Below are positions 35,968 to 48,900 of a DNA stretch of 64,000 nucleotides, one piece after another. The DNA is from Tolypocladium sp. Sup5 PDA-1 (taxonomy: Eukaryota > Ascomycota > Sordariomycetes > Hypocreales > Ophiocordycipitaceae), in the NCBI GenBank assembly GCA_000750105.3, contig JPHH03000095.1, positions 17,634 through 81,633 of the forward strand, in the 5' to 3' direction. Each line of letters opens with the position of its first letter. The stretch's first letter is position 1. The position numbers and the translations under genes are program-made. Below the pieces are notes generated by a model that saw only the letters and a list, made by a program, of their open reading frames with translations, was not told the origin of the DNA and did not search any database.

Positions 35968-38690
35968 ATGGAAATCTTAGACGACGAGTTAGATAACGAT
36001 ACCCCGGATACGAATAAGGAACTCTAGGATAAAGTCCACCGCCTTTAGCGACAAGTCAATAACTTAGTCGCCCTCTAGGAGGAATAGACTAAGATATACT
36101 AAACCTAGGTCAACGAGCTCCATTCCCTCGCTAATACCGCTATTAAGGGAAAGGACCCCAGAGAGGTCCTCAAGCTAAAAATACCCTAACCCTTTAACGG
36201 CACTATAAGAATACTCTAGCCATTTATTACTCAAATACGAGCATACTTTATATACTTCCTAACCTAGTTTCGCCACGAAATAGCGAAAGTGCACTTCGTA
36301 GCCGGAAACCTTTCTAGCTTAGTAGCTATATAGTTTAAACTAACCCTACGCGATTTCGTCGCTAACGTAGCAATAGGGGCATATAAACTAGAAACCAATA
36401 AGATCCTTAATAACTACTACGAGTTCGAGGAAGCCTTACGATAAGTATTTAGGAATATAGACGAAGAAAGGGACGCTAAGAATAAACTTAATAATCTCCG
36501 ATAGAAAGGATCCGCGTTAGATTACGCGGCAACCTTCTAATAAATCATTTCGAAGATTCTATAAGAATAGACTCACCTAATAGGAGCCTTCTATTCGGGA
36601 TTAAAGGAGGACGTTAAGGACGAACTCTATAAAGAAGAGCGACCCAATACCTTAGCCAAATACATCGCTATAGCTATACGCATCGACGATAGATAGTATA
36701 AGAGACGCGAAGAGAGGAGGTACGTAAGAAAAGGGTAGAATAGAAACCCTACCCGCTACTTTAGTAACTCTCGATAAAAGCATAAAGAACCTATTATACG
36801 CTATAACAACTCTAGTCTAGGACGAATAGACTTAGACATAATATAGAAAACCAAGCTAAAGGAAGGCAAGAAATACTATAACTACGGGAAGTTCGGATAC
36901 TTCGCCCGCGAATATAAATAACCTAAGAAGATTAGATAGAAGCTAATACCGGAAGGTAAGAAGTACCTTAACGCTACTAATAAGGAACTAGTTAACCACG
37001 ATAACCTAAACTAGACCGCGTGCTATAATAATAACTATAACACGCACCTCTTAGATAAATAAGGTAGCGGATAGTTCCCTAGGGAACTAAAAGGAAGCAG
37101 AACTATCGCTATAATAGGAAGACGAGGAGTCTCTGGGTTACGAGGCGTAACCGATAGACGAAGGCTTAAACAATAACAAAATAAATATATAGAATTCCTA
37201 TATCTAGGAGGAGTATCTAATAAATAGATACGATAAAATAGAAAGAAATTCTAGGAAGATATACGCTAATTACACTAGATCGAACGATAATATCGCTACT
37301 AAGAAGAAGAGCGATATAGAATAATCGCCGAAGCAAAATAATAATTATAGTTAATAGAAGAAGAAGAAAGGCTAGAGATATTTAATAACGCGAAGTAATA
37401 CTCTAAATCTAATAACGAATAGAGCATTAACGATACTAGCTCCGAAGACGAAAACTATACGCCTAGCATAACCGAGGACGGATAATTAAAAGTACCGATA
37501 CTCTATCGGGAAAACGCGACCCTCGGAGCCTTGCTTAAAGGAAAGGAAATATTAAATAACGATATAGAAACGAGCGCTATAACCGATATCGGTATATAAA
37601 TAGAGCCAGAACCTCTTATAGAGATATAATAATCCGCTCTTATCTAATACGAACCCGCGCCTAAAGGCAGAGACTACGCTATTACTATTATCGCGACTAA
37701 CACGATAAACGCGATCGCAAGAGACGCACACCCACAAATAGAATATAAAGATAATCCTAAGGTTATACCTAGGCATAAGTTATATACGTAAATTTCATAG
37801 GCCTTATACATCTACCTAGATTATTAAATATATTTCCGAACTAAGGCACGACACGACGTATTCCCCACTAGGTAGAAGGGACACGCCGTTATTAACTTAT
37901 ATATATTAAATAACCTATATAAATAAAGGGCAACTACGCGATACGTATCGCATAAGGTAATTATCCTAGAACTAAACGAAAACATACCCCTTAAATACCA
38001 AAGCGATTAGTTAATTAATAGGATATATATATTACTCACTTACTATATATATACCTTTAGGAAGGTATAGGAGTAGCACCGATATATATAGCAAGGATAT
38101 CCTATTACTCGATAAATTATCCACGCACCGATATACGATAGAGAAAGTTATAGGGATTGCCCCTTACTAGGATACCCTAAATATATAAGAGAAAAAGCAT
38201 AAGAATAGCATATTAATATATAGGGAATACTAAAACCCTACGAAATATATCGATAAATAATCGACGAATAATAGCAAGAAGGATATATTAGACCTATCTA
38301 AATAGCGCTAAAGCATTAAAAGAATAAGGGACTTCTTAACATATATTACGAAAAATCGGTATTATAACCCGAATACTACTAGAAATATATAGTTAATTAC
38401 GAGAACGCTAATTATAGGAAGCATAAAGAGGACTCTAAGGAGATCTAGCATATGCTCGAGGAAATACGCTAAAATAACTTTAACTTCTAGAACGCAAGAG
38501 GAAAGCTAGGACATAAGCATTAGTATAACGAACTAAAGAAGCTCATCGACAAAGAAAAATCAGACTAGGATTTAAAAAACAAGGCACGCTATCTATAAAA
38601 GGGCTATAGACTAGCATATAATAAAGAGATCCAAGGACCCTATATATAATAGAAATAAGTTATAGTAATAAAACGGTATTAGATGTCTAG
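35968..38690 (+). pseudogene. gag: family-A gag with long C-terminal extension
   Basis: From ATG at 35968 (MEILDDELDNDTPD) the frame carries a coiled region, a capsid-like retrotransposon Gag domain (about residues 90-250) and a zinc knuckle at 36874-36915. Reading KYYNYGKFGYFAREYK, all four CCHC ligands are Tyr, as expected from TGY and CAY codons mutated to TAY. The same frame then continues for about 550 more codons to near 38.69 kb through a Glu/Lys-rich segment and an unrecognised region (INLYILNNLYK, YRKHKEDSKEI) with no indel. Gypsy gag genes normally end soon after the knuckle, so the extension is unusual. Pol follows in the -1 frame. Confidence 0.8.
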
Positions 38691-41600
38691 ATTATAGGAT
38701 ATCGTATATAAGTATTATTAGATAGTAGCGCGATAGGCAATTATATTTCACTAAGAGTTATAAATTATTACCGACTCCTATAGACGTAAAAGGAAGAGCT
38801 ATATACGCTCTAAAATATCGAAGGAGAATCCTTTAAGTATAATAACGGAATTATCGATATAGAGATTAATTACCTCGATATCTTAATTTAAGGACGACGA
38901 GAATAAGCTAACTTCGACGTTATAGATATATTAGGGCACGACCTAGTGCTAGGATACCTATAGCTATAGGGAAGTAACCCGATAATTAACTAGAGGATAG
39001 GCTAACTACGTTAGAACGAGAACGCAGCCCCCTAAGATTAGAAGATTAGAAAAGAAGTAAAATTTCACGACGACTTAGTTACTAAAGCAAGGATATATAA
39101 ACTACCCCTCTTAAATAAGACATTATAGGCGATAAAGACCCAAGTAATAACTAATACGGCTCTATAACCTAGCATATAATATAAATAAAATAAAGGAAAG
39201 AACTAGAAGATCCGAAGAGTTATTACCGCTCTTAGGAGAGACCTCGAATAAATTAACGATAATATCGAATCGATAAACAATAGCCTATCGGAAGATAGAA
39301 TAAAGAACATTCTAATAGAATACTATAGGTATAAATAACTATTCGAGGAAGAACTCGAAACAGGACTACTAGAACATAGTTAATAGGATTATAAGATCTA
39401 CCTTAAAGAAGGAATAATACCCTTATTCTATAAAATATATAACCTTAACGAAAAGTAACTCGAAACGCTACGCGACTATATCGACGAAAATCTAAAGAAA
39501 GGATATATATAGCTATTAATATCCAAAGCAGGATATCTAGTTATATTCGTCCTAAAGAAGAATAGAAAACTCTAACTTATTACTAATTACTAATATATTA
39601 ACGCCGATACTATTAAAGACCGTATACTACTACCTCTTATCTCGGAGATAAAAGATAGGTTAGCTAGTATAAAGTAGTTTACGGCGCTCGACCTTAAAGG
39701 AGCCTATAACCTTATTAAAATAAAAAAAGGACACGAATAGATAATAGCTTTCCGGACGAAATTCGGACTATTTAAGTACTTAGTAATGCCCTTCGGGCTT
39801 ACTAATACGCTAGTAACCTTTTAGCAAATAATCAATAATATCCTACGCGAATATCTCGATATATTCATAGTAGTATACCTCGACGATATCCTAATCTTCT
39901 CGAGAAATTTAGAAGAATATAAGGAACACGTTTATAAGGTACTATAAGTACTCTAGAATACGAAGTTACTAGTTAAGCTAGAGAAAAGCAAGTTCTATAT
40001 ATAGGAAATAGACTTCCTCGGATATACTATTATCCTAGGGGAAATATAAATATAATAAGATAAGATTAAGGTAATCTAGGAGTAGCTAACGCCTACTAAC
40101 GTTAAGGAAGTTCAGGGTTTTAATAGATTCGCTAACTACTACCGATACTTTATTAAGGGAATAAGCGTATATACGATACCGCTTTATAACCTAACGAAGA
40201 AAGAAATAACCTTTATATAGAAACTAGAAACTAAATAAGTATTTTAGAAGATTAAGGATCTAATTACTTTAGAACTAGTCCTTACTATCTTTAACTTAGA
40301 GTTATAAGTTAAACTCGAAATAGACGCCTCTAACTAAGGGTTAGGAGCATAAATCGGATAGCGAGATAAGAATAGGAAACTAAGGCCAATAGCGTTCTAT
40401 TCTAAGAAACTATCCGGCGCCGAACTTAACTACCCTATCTACGATAAAGAATTCCTCGCTATTATTAACGCCTTTAAGGAATAGAGATACTATCTCCTAG
40501 GAAGCAAGTATAAGGTTAAGGTTTACACTAACTATAAGAATATCGCATATTTCGCTATAACTCAATAACTTAGTAGACGATAGATTAGATAGGTAGAATA
40601 TCTCTTAGAATTCGACTACGAGATTATCTATCGCAAGGGATCTAAAAACGGACGAGCAGACGCTCTTAGTAGAAGACCTAATTATAGCTCGGGAGAAGCC
40701 CCTAACGCGGGATAGATCCTAGAGCTTAATAAGGAAATAGGCAACTACTAATAGAAATAACTAAACATAGTATTTAAGGTATAAGACGACGACCTAATAT
40801 TCTAGAAAATTAAGGAATAGATAGAAGAATACGTTATATATATCTAAGAAATACCTAACGAATACGATATAGAATATTCTAATATACCTATATATAACGA
40901 TAAGATATAGTTACTACTGCTATTACGGGAAGAAACTATTAAGGAGTTCTATAAATACCTAATATATAGATATTAAGGAATTAGGAAAATAATAGAACGA
41001 ATACGACGAAAATTCGATTTTTCTAGAATAAAGGAAACTATTAAAGAGGTAATCGGTAAGTATGCCCTTTACGCACGAAGCAAAGCCTTACGATATAAAC
41101 TATATAGAGAACTAAAACTATTACTAGTTCTAGTTAAACTATAGGACTCGATCGCTTTTAACTATATTACGAAGCTATTATTATTAAGGGAACCTATAAT
41201 AAAGGTAGAATATAATAGTATCTTCGTAGTTATAGATCGACTTACTAAGTATAGGTACTTTATCCTATATAAGGAAGTAAGTAATATAGAAGATCTTATA
41301 TATATATTCCTAAGGATAATCGTATATAATTATAGATTACTAAACGAGATTATCTCTAATAGAGGAACTATATTTACTACGAACTTCTAGCAAGCATTAA
41401 TAGCTTAGCTTAGCACGAAATATAAGCTTAGCACGGCCTACTACCCTTAGACAGATAGGCAGACCGAACGGTTAAACTAAATACTTAAATAGTACCTTCG
41501 TTATTATATTAACTACGGATAGGACGACTAGGTTAAATGGTTACTAATAGTATAATTGGCTTATAATAGCTTAATTACGGAAGCTACGAAGGTTTTACTA

Positions 41601-42235
41601 TCGTACGCTAACTTCGGGTATAACCCTAAAGTATACTAAGTTATACGACAAGGACTATAGGCAGAACGAGCTATACTCTAAGTAGATAAACTAAAGGAAC
41701 TTTATGAAGAAATAAAGAAAGAACTCGAATATGTTAGATAAAGGATATCGATATACGCTAATAAAAAAAGATTAAAGGGACTAATCTTTCGGGAGGGAGA
41801 TATAGTCTACTTACTTCGACGAAATATTAAAATAAAGCGACTAAGCGATAAATTAGATTTTAAGAAACTTAGACCGTTTCTAGTTAAGAAAGTTATTTCG
41901 ATAACTAACTACGAACTTTTACTACCTAAAACGATAAAGATATACCCTATCTTTTATATTTCGCTACTCGAGATAGCACTATAAGACGCAGAAACACAAG
42001 ACTATATCGAAGTCATAGATAATAATAAATACGAAGTCGAATAAATACTAGATACTAGGAAATATAATAAAATCCAATAATAGTTAGTTAAGTAGAAAGG
42101 ATATAGATACGAGGAAAACACCTAGGAACCCGCTAAATATCTTAAGAACTGCCGGCCGTTGCTAAGGCAGTTCCGCTAGACTTACGAATAGATACTAGAG
42201 GACCTATATCTATAAGGTCCTTACCTAGACTAAGG
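38640..42235 (+). pseudogene. pol: family-A pol: protease, RT, RNase H, integrase, chromodomain
   Basis: The frame is offset by -1 from gag and continuous for nearly 3.6 kb. Protease: LLDSSAIGNYIS (from 38715; DSG changed to DSS). RT: ALDLKGAYNLIKI near 39.69 kb, MPFGLTN near 39.79 kb, catalytic YLDDILIFS at 39876-39902 intact. RNase H: FYSKKLSGAELNYPIYDKE with the EIDAS segment before it, 40.3-40.5 kb. Integrase: HHCC region 40.9-41.1 kb with His and Cys as Tyr; the core Asp positions in FNYITK and ISNRGTIF read Asn; TAYYP-TDRQTERLN keeps the Glu. The chromodomain is at about 42.03-42.18 kb (YEVE-ILDTRKYN, KGYRYEENT-EPAKYL). All stops are TAG/TAA. The natural end is unclear, about 42.23 kb. 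Confidence 0.9.
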
Positions 42236-42912
42236 GATAACTAGTTAAACTTATTAGGAACGCCTAGCGACTAAAGGTTATCTACTACCTAGCGCTTATA
42301 GGATTCTAGCGCCGGGATAAGTTTATCCTCTTTATCTAGCTTAGCTATACCCCGCTAAAATAACTTAGTACTCTTCTCTTTCGCCTTCTTCTTAATATAG
42401 TAAATATAAGTAAGATAATTTAACGCCTCGGATAATTATAATTAGAGCTTTTCTAGTAGCTCCCTAGCCTCCTCCTCCTCGGTATCTAACTTTCTTTATT
42501 AATCTATTAAACGCGTTACTAAGAGAATTAGCAAATAAAAAAGGTACGCGAAGGGAAGTAAGATAAATAGGACAATGCTACTAAAATACTATTATAGTTC
42601 GAACGACCCCGTTTTATATACTTATAGTAGCGGGAAGAGCCCCCTACTATATTATAAGTTAACTTCCGCTTAAAATAAAAAGAGCAAGGTATATCCGTAG
42701 CGCTGCCTTCGGCTAGGATAAGGGAAGCTAGATAGTCGCGTTCGAAGGATTTACGAGATTTCGGTTTTTTAACACGACCTAATATAGTATTAGTATAATA
42801 TCTTAGAATAATTACAAGAATAGGTTACCGCACCTACAAATACGGGCGTAGGCAGGGTATTTATACATTAGTCACGGGGGTTATAAGGCTAGGTCTTAGG
42901 GACAAGACTATT

Positions 42913-42923
42913 AGGAGAGGGGA
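42913..42923 (+). other. polypurine tract of element A
   Basis: AGGAGAGGGGA a few bases upstream of the 3' LTR, in the position used to prime plus-strand DNA in LTR retrotransposons. Confidence 0.65.
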
Positions 42924-42928
42924 TATCG

Positions 42929-43361
42929 TATTACGACCTAGGCTAACGGGCCACGGGATAGGCCGGCTATATAGGCGCTAATGCGGGCTACACGGAATAA
43001 TAGTCGGAACGATTAACTAATAAACGGTAGATCGGTGCGATCTACGGGATAGATCGTGCGATCTATTAGATAGATTATTAACGATCCATAGATTATTTAT
43101 AATCCATAGATTATAACGATCTAAGGGATCGTAGTAATCCCTAGGAGCGGCAGCGATCTATCACTAATATATAGGACCCCCTAATTTCCTCACTATAGTA
43201 TAGATACCTCGCTAGCTTTCAATAACACTCTTTAGTTACGATCTACTATCCGGGACATTCGATCCATTACTATCGTAACAAGACTAGCCCAGTGCTACGC
43301 CCTAACCTCACCTGCTAACATAAACCTGCCGGTTTATCCCTTAGGAACCCAAACCGTCATA
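42929..43361 (+). repeat. family-A 3' LTR (433 bp)
   Basis: Same length as the 5' LTR. Its ends read TA...TA (TATTACGACC ... CCGTCATA), that is TG and CA after CpA-type mutation. It is followed at once by the ACATA target duplication. Confidence 0.92.
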
Positions 43362-43366
43362 ACATA
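43362..43366 (+). other. target-site duplication of element A (right)
   Basis: ACATA, identical to 35387-35391. Confidence 0.85.
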
Positions 43367-45289
43367 CTAGCAAACGGACCCTCATTTATAGTCACTAGCT
43401 ACGAGAATATCTCAGTCACCGGCTACGATAGGCAGCCTACACGCTCAGTAACATTTACTAGCACCCGGGCCGTTTGCCTATTATAGATAAGGATCTCGGG
43501 AATAGTAACTGTTTAGAGTCACTAATCTAGCTATATAAGCTAGGCTTCTAACCAGCCTTAGAAAGAAACAAGCTTACTCTTTCATTATCCTCTAATTATT
43601 CGACTAAACGCTAACTAGCTTCTAATTACTATTAAATCGAAGAAGATAGACGATTTTAAGGGAATATAGGCGGTTAATAGGATAAAGCAAAATAGTAGCA
43701 GCGATGCTAGCTATACTTATTAAGCCCTAGCAAGTAGAGCTCTATGCCTCCTAGATTTATGCGACTTCACGATAGTAGCTAGTCTTCTCCGCACAATTAG
43801 TATAGTAGTATAAGTTATAACTAATTCTCACAAATCCATAAAATATTATATCGTCGGTCCCTATTAACTCCGTCTACCTCGCATACCGTAGGCAACCGAC
43901 CCTTATAACTTCTTAAGCCTTTATCTTAGAGTCGATAGGTTAGGTCTAATAGAACGATAAACCTAGAGTATTCGTAGGGAGAGATATAATTAATAGCATA
44001 AAGTTCGAATTTAATAGTAAGGCGCTATAGCCCGTGCAAGGTTTCTTCCTGAACTCGCAGCTCCCGTACATGTCTTCATTTCTTCCCTAGCATTAACAGA
44101 ATCTAGTAAGCCGCTTTCGGGCATTCGACTAAAGGTATATCTACCGAGATAATGTTTCCTTACGAAAGCAGTGACACGCAGCCAGTTATAGAGAAAGCAG
44201 ACAAGAATGGAGTTACTAGGAGTCACAAATTTAGGCTACTAGCAGTAGTATAATTATAGTAGCCAAGAGTGGCCTATAATATAGCGACCTTGATTTAAAT
44301 AGAGATCAGCAAGTTACTTCTCCTCCTTACTATACGATAGTGGCTTCTGCTAAATTAAGCCTTGCCCTAAGCTAACTATGTTTTTCGCTATATCGCAGAA
44401 TCTAGCTAATCCCTTTAATATAATAGTATACGTGCCGTTACTAGCTATGCCTACAATTGCCCGCGAAATCCGGCGGCTTTAGTCACTGTAAGTAATATAG
44501 GTTCCGTGTTTGCATAGGGATAAACTAGAGCATTTTTCGGCGTGCAATAATGCAGCAGCTCCCAAAAGCATCCAAGCGATAACATAACATATAGAGCAAT
44601 GAAAAACGCAATTAAGACAGGACGAATTTAATATTCCCTCCTCACCCATTTATAGATAAAATATTATGCCTTCTCTAACCTTATCTCTAGGTCTAGCAGT
44701 ATCCAAGTTCTTTTATCTTAATAGAGCAGCAGGAGAGCTAGCTATAGCGGCATAACCTCCTTAACTATTCGCCCTGTGATACTTGCTTTCTAGGCTACTG
44801 CTTCCCGTGCATTCGTAAGTGTCTTACCCTACTATACCGGTCTTAGAGGTAGTTATAAATCTCATCTAGCTAATTCGTCCTAGACATAGTCCACGGCAGA
44901 ACTATAGATCGCATAAGAGACCTAACCATGCGATCCTATAGCACATGTAATATAGAATGCATGATCTTTTATAGCATACAATGCCTTACCTACTATAGCT
45001 GGCTATATGTCCTTATCGTCCTTATTTTCCTATATCGATCCTAGTCTTATATATTCGTTAGGTATAACACGTTCAAGCGCCGTAGGATCCGCAGAAAGTA
45101 TCGCATCGAGGGGGGACTCTGCGGTAACTGCTACTATAGCTTTTAGTGTCCTTGCTGCGCACTCATTCAGCAGGAGAAAGAAGTCAAGGATAAATCTCTA
45201 GCCGAGCAGGTCCTAATCACGCAGGGATATAAGCTAGAGGGGAAGGGCATGCATGTTCCACGAACAAGCCGCTAAATGGCCGTAATAGA
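43367..45289. other. stretch without a recognised gene
   Basis: RIP-mutated sequence. Short open frames near 44.0-44.2 and 45.0-45.2 kb have no coding character that I trust. A TATA-like CTATATAAGC lies near 43.53 kb, but no gene start follows it. Confidence 0.4.
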
Positions 45290-45983
45290 ATACGCTAAGA
45301 CAATACGTCTTCTATAAATCTTTACGCTAACGGTTGCCTGCTAGCTGCGTACCGATCTAAGCTTGCTGCCGTTTCTTCTCCGGGCGCCTTCTATTCTTAG
45401 TCCGCCTCTCATTAATCTATAGTCATAGCGGTTCTAAAAATAGTTCTAACTCCCGGTACAAGTCTTCCTCCTTAATCGTTAAATCCTACCCTAGTAGATA
45501 TATTAGCTACTTCTCTATCAAGTTTACATCGTCTTGCTTAAATCCGAACGTAGTTATTTCGGTATTGACCCGGGCGTAGATTACCTAGCGCTTGTTTTTA
45601 GGCGGGTAGTCGTCGAGGTACTTAGCAGCTAAGATAATCGACGCTAAGAATATACGATATGGTATACATAGAAGCCCGCGATCTTTTAGTTATAGCTTAG
45701 ACTTAAGGCGTGTAAGATAAATAAGGGTCGATATTAACGTGAGTATCGGAACGCTGGAAGATATTATAAGCTAGAAGATGAACTCTTCGAGGGTCGGTAG
45801 CGCAGAGTCGCTATAATAAACTCTCTAACGTTACGCAATCCCTATAGAAAAGATAGATTTATCCTATAGGTAGCGGAAGTCAGGCAAAACCCCCTTAGCA
45901 ACCTTAGCTAAGTAGGCAATAATATCGCGGCTAACGGGCTAGTTAATAAACTGCCTAAGTGCCACTTTATTAAGCTTATCCAT
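45290..45983 (-). pseudogene. G1/S (Pcl-type) cyclin
   Basis: The minus-strand frame from ATG at 45983 begins MDKLNKVALRQFIN. The cyclin box follows: LPTLEEFIF-LIISSSVPIL, STLIYLTRLKSKL, PYRIFLASIILAAKYLDDYP, then PPKNKR-VIYARVNTEITTFG, VNLIEK-LIYLLG-DLTIKE and EDLYRELELFLEPL. This is the pattern of fungal Pcl/Pas1-like cyclins, which partner Pho85/Cdk-type kinases at G1/S and in polarity control. The Lys in ILAAKYL and the Glu in IKEEDLY, expected cyclin-fold residues, are present. The frame has TAG/TAA stops (several are probable Trp positions such as LLG-DL) and no indel that I could see. The tail is Arg/Lys/Gln-rich; the natural stop is uncertain. A cyclin is normally single-copy host content, so its mutation by RIP is informative. 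Confidence 0.8.
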
Positions 45984-48900
45984 AGTAAGTGGTCGTTATA
46001 GTATAATCGGTGAGGTCGCTAGCTTGCGCTCCTTAGCGTTTTAGGGTCTAACGAGGAGCAAGGGTAATAGTATCCGAGTGTTTTCGATCCCTCTAGCTAT
46101 ATACGCATTAGCGAATGTCTATATATGCATAGCGGCTGCGGCCCGAGGGGAAGCTGGAGAAGCCAAGCCAAAACGGGCTACTCTAATATTAAGTTCTGGA
46201 TATAACACTAGAGCCAAAGACCATGAGCATTCGCGATAAATAATATAATTATATACCGCGATAACCCTATAAGGAATAAATTAAATACCGTGAGGTACTA
46301 AAACGGAAGAGTAGCACACCTATTTTAGGCGAAGTAGACGGTTTCTATATACGCATGCATAAGAAGAATAGTTCGTAATATAGGTATAGTAGGGTTCAGG
46401 TATAGCTCCGCAATCTAATAAATAGAAATAAGCGGGGTAGAGCGGTCTAGGTATGCTACTTTAAACTTAGTAATATCTATTATAACCGACTACCTTAGGA
46501 GAAGGTTAAATAGCTATTTAAAGCTACTAGAATATCTCCTAGCCGGATATCACGAAGGGAGAGGCCAGTTAGTTTCGGCAGCCCCGCGGCGACGCCTACG
46601 AGCAAGCTAAACTAAAGATTAGGAAAGAACTTATTAACCTAGCTCGCTAGGTAGCAGCAGAGCCTATGCCATATTCTTAAACCGCTAGCAGCGTAGCGAT
46701 TATCGCGGAAGCTAGGGCTAAGGCAAACATAGGAAATAGGAATAGTAGCAGGCTCGGGTATAGGTATGAGTTACTTAGTTTAACTATATAAAGAGTTATT
46801 TATCGAGAAAGCTTATTATAATAGAGAGCTACCTATACGAAAGAATATTACTATAGACTTATTTCTTAAACCCTTCCGATTTTTCCGCTACTCGAACGTT
46901 AACGCTACTTAAGCTATAGGACATATAGATAGGAGTTAAGATAAAGAGATAAAGGGTAGCAAATCCAAAGAAGATTCTAGAGTCTTCTAGTGCAGAGCCT
47001 CGCTATAACTTGCCGAAGTCTGGAAGCTATTTAGCCGCCGCTAAGATAACAATTATTAGATAAAGAAAGATTATTGAAAATATCTATCCTAAAATACTAG
47101 AAAAAGAAATAATCTAGTAAGAAATAGACCTTATAAAGTTATCAGGCGTCTAATATGCAAAGAGATAAGCAATAGAAGACAGTAAAAGGCAACCAAAACA
47201 GAGCCAAAGCATATTATGGAGTATATCAAAATCCAGGTAGCTTTAATTGCCGCCAAAATTAAGGCAGCCTTACGTTATGCTAACGGAAACTTCGGTATAA
47301 ATACTTTTGCTAAGGAGACTCTCTCTAGCTACGATATCACTCTTTACTAAGTTAGGCACTATAGTAGCCACGCGGGTGGCTTATATAATAACACTAGCAC
47401 TAAGCTCGGTCGCTTAGGCTTTAATAGTTTAAAGCGGGTCCGGGATTCCCCGCCCTAATAGTGCTTTATTAAACTAAAGATATCGTTAACGAATATTTAA
47501 TCTTATTAGCTACGTAGGCATATCTTTTACCGAATACTTAAAGATACCTTACTTCTCGTTTTAAGTATTTGTATTTATGCTTAATATAACTCTAAGAATA
47601 ACTATTGCCGGAATAGCATATAGGACGAAAAAGATCATATATCTTAGGAATTTTGCGTTAAGATATTTCTTCATAGTAACTTAGTTATTTTAAGGTAAGA
47701 TTATTCTACTCCGTAGCGAATATTTATTATCCTAAAAGACTATAGAGCACTATAACATAAACTAAATATCTAACTAAATTAGCTTATTTTAGTAGCGAAA
47801 GAGCTTATAATCTTAGAACTAGAATTTACTTAGTTATAAATTCCTATAAAACATAAATATAGCTAGGCGGGTGTAGCAAATAGCCCATATTGGCTATGCT
47901 CTCTTAAAAAAGCCCTTTTCTAGTTAATTTAACGCGGGTTACTGTTATTCATATAGTAACGTTAATTTCGCTATCCGGCCGACATAGCCCACTAGCGCTA
48001 TACTAATCTAGGCTATATTCGCACTATTTACCCTTTAGCACGCTTATAACCGTGGCTAATAAAGTAGAAGCCGGTCTAATACTATTTTTAACTAAGATAC
48101 ACGAGCTTAGTTAGATACTAAATAGAGTCTTACGTTACTCGGGTCGCGTAGAAGTACATAGACTTATACTAGCCACACACTAGTATGCATGGTCTACGCA
48201 TTTCCATTTTGAATATAGCCCTAGAGTAGCGACGCTAATGAATAACTATTTAAGGATACCCTTTAGCTACTACTCTTACGAGTATAATCGTTAACCATGA
48301 ATATACCGTTAGTATAGATGCCGGAGTCTGGCTCCTATAAGCACCTAGCCTGGTTACTCTAAAACTAACCGCAATTATCTGCTCGCGAGTACGTGTCCAA
48401 GGAGGCTGCCGCATTAAAACTTCTCATTAATTCGTTACGCTATATCGAAAGTGTAAGTAGACTAGTCTTCTTCTAGCTAGAAAATACTGCCCTTAATAGG
48501 GCGTTTGGGTAAAGGACCTCGCTTTTTAACTATTAAGGTTCTCGTTATACTTCTATTCTAGCTCGTAAGAGTTATTTATATAAGAATTTAGCGGTTAAGG
48601 TTAGGTAAGCTATCTTAAGTACGGCTAATATAGTTGCGTTATAGACTAGTCGTTTCTATCGATTCTTTTAAGTACCCTATAGTATATGTTTCAAAGGTAG
48701 GTCTAACGGATCGGCTATTTTTAGCGCTAATGCAGTGCTTTATAAATACGAACAAACGCAATACACTATATAACACTATTACGAATAATATACGATATAT
48801 CACGGGCTACGCCTAGTTATATTAGTCCTGGCTATGCTAGGACCAGGGCCGTGTAGGTGGCCCGGGCTTGGGCCCGGGGCCTGACCGTGTAAGTGAACTA

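Larger units (their letters stand above)
35392..43361 (+). mobile_element. family-A Ty3/Gypsy chromovirus, full length, inactivated
   Basis: A 7970-bp element with two 433-bp LTRs, a perfect 5-bp target duplication, gag with a zinc knuckle, then protease, reverse transcriptase, RNase H, integrase and a C-terminal chromodomain in one pol frame, and a polypurine tract before the 3' LTR. The order PR-RT-RH-IN with a chromodomain defines the chromoviruses, whose chromodomain directs integration to methylated-histone chromatin. It carries many TAG/TAA stops, so it cannot move by itself. Related LTRs occur at 2115, 15827 and 63800. It sits in already decaying gene DNA, at the end of the unrecognised frame at 34790-35391. 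Confidence 0.92.
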
